A DNA stretch of 5,473 nucleotides. It comes from Chloroflexota bacterium. Lineage in GTDB: Bacteria > Chloroflexota > Anaerolineae > Anaerolineales > Villigracilaceae. Numbering within the stretch: the stretch's first letter is position 1; each line of letters opens with the position of its first letter. The position numbers and the translations under genes are program-made. The notes beneath the pieces are model-generated. The model saw only the letters and a program-made list of their open reading frames with translations. It made no database searches and was not told the DNA's origin. Location: contig JAKANW010000260.1 in assembly GCA_021823555.1 (NCBI GenBank), positions 1 to 5,473 on the forward strand, written 5' to 3'. This document shows, piece after piece, positions 5,374 to 5,473 of the stretch.

Positions 5374-5473
5374 ATGAAACGAATGTCCACACCCTGGCGC
5401 AGGAACTACATCGAAGGTCATGAAAAAGAAGACGGCTGTGTGTTCTGCAATGCATTGGCGAAAAAAGAGGACA
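5374..5473 (+). CDS. HIT (histidine triad) family protein, N-terminal fragment
   Basis: Thirty-three codons are present before the right edge. The start, MKRMSTPWRRNYIEGHEKED followed by GCVFCNALAKKED, matches the opening of bacterial HIT proteins related to Ap4A phosphorylase, which commonly begin with 'TPWR--YI' and then a C-x2-C pair (here C22 and C25) that can bind zinc. Such enzymes hydrolyse or transfer nucleotides from dinucleoside polyphosphates or nucleoside phosphoramidates in the cytoplasm. The catalytic His-x-His-x-His motif would lie beyond the window, so the activity cannot be confirmed. ATG 5374 is chosen because it is placed right after the -10 element; ATG 5383 is an in-frame alternative. 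The gene is divergent from xseA across 118 bp. Confidence 0.8.
   Translation, partial: MKRMSTPWRRNYIEGHEKEDGCVFCNALAKKED

Noticed and set aside
4401..5423. A 340-codon open frame on the plus strand opposite xseA
   Set aside because: It lies fully antisense to xseA with its convincing family motifs, its product is rich in Arg, Gly, His and Gln without domain signs, and long antisense frames are common in GC-rich coding DNA. It would also run over the HIT start.

Overview
The window is a compact stretch of bacterial chromosome, moderately GC-rich, carrying ordinary housekeeping genes and no mobile element, RNA gene or CRISPR array that I can see. Protein style (the MurJ, the exonuclease VII large subunit opening with a TQPSLF segment, the HIT protein opening with a TPWRR-YI segment) and the promoter-next-to-start-codon arrangement suggest Chloroflexota, perhaps class Anaerolineae. 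That placement is inference from memory of such proteins, not from a search.

Layout. Bases 1-667 (minus) hold the N-terminal 222 codons of a KimA-like APC-superfamily permease, probably a potassium importer, running off the left edge. A 98-bp divergent promoter region separates it from a plus-strand pair: a DinB-like metal-site protein (766-1203) and a small two-helix membrane protein with a PH-like tail (1224-1637). murJ, the lipid II flippase (1675-3249), follows with its own promoter. It converges, with 5 bp between stop codons, on a minus-strand operon read right to left: xseA (5255-4038), xseB (3943-3704), then a divergent PAP2/DUF212 membrane protein (3707-3255) that overlaps xseB by four bases. 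On the right edge a HIT-family nucleotide hydrolase/transferase gene begins at 5374 on the plus strand, divergent from xseA.

How the genes work together. XseA and XseB are the two subunits of exonuclease VII. MurJ and the PAP2-like protein both act at the membrane, and MurJ serves peptidoglycan synthesis. The other genes are adjacent without an evident shared pathway.

The most interesting signal is regulatory. Four of the five genes that begin a transcription unit (the permease, murJ, xseA, HIT) have a -10-like hexamer only 6-8 nt before the start codon and no Shine-Dalgarno sequence, so they are probably transcribed as leaderless mRNAs. The in-operon genes xseB and DUF212, and the unit-leading dinB-like gene, have Shine-Dalgarno sequences. 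This also fixes the xseA start at GTG 5255 rather than 29 codons upstream. For the permease, a leaderless transcript leaves no room for the c-di-AMP riboswitch known upstream of Bacillus kimA; an 18-bp near-palindrome instead overlies its -10. I found no evidence of a wholly new system.
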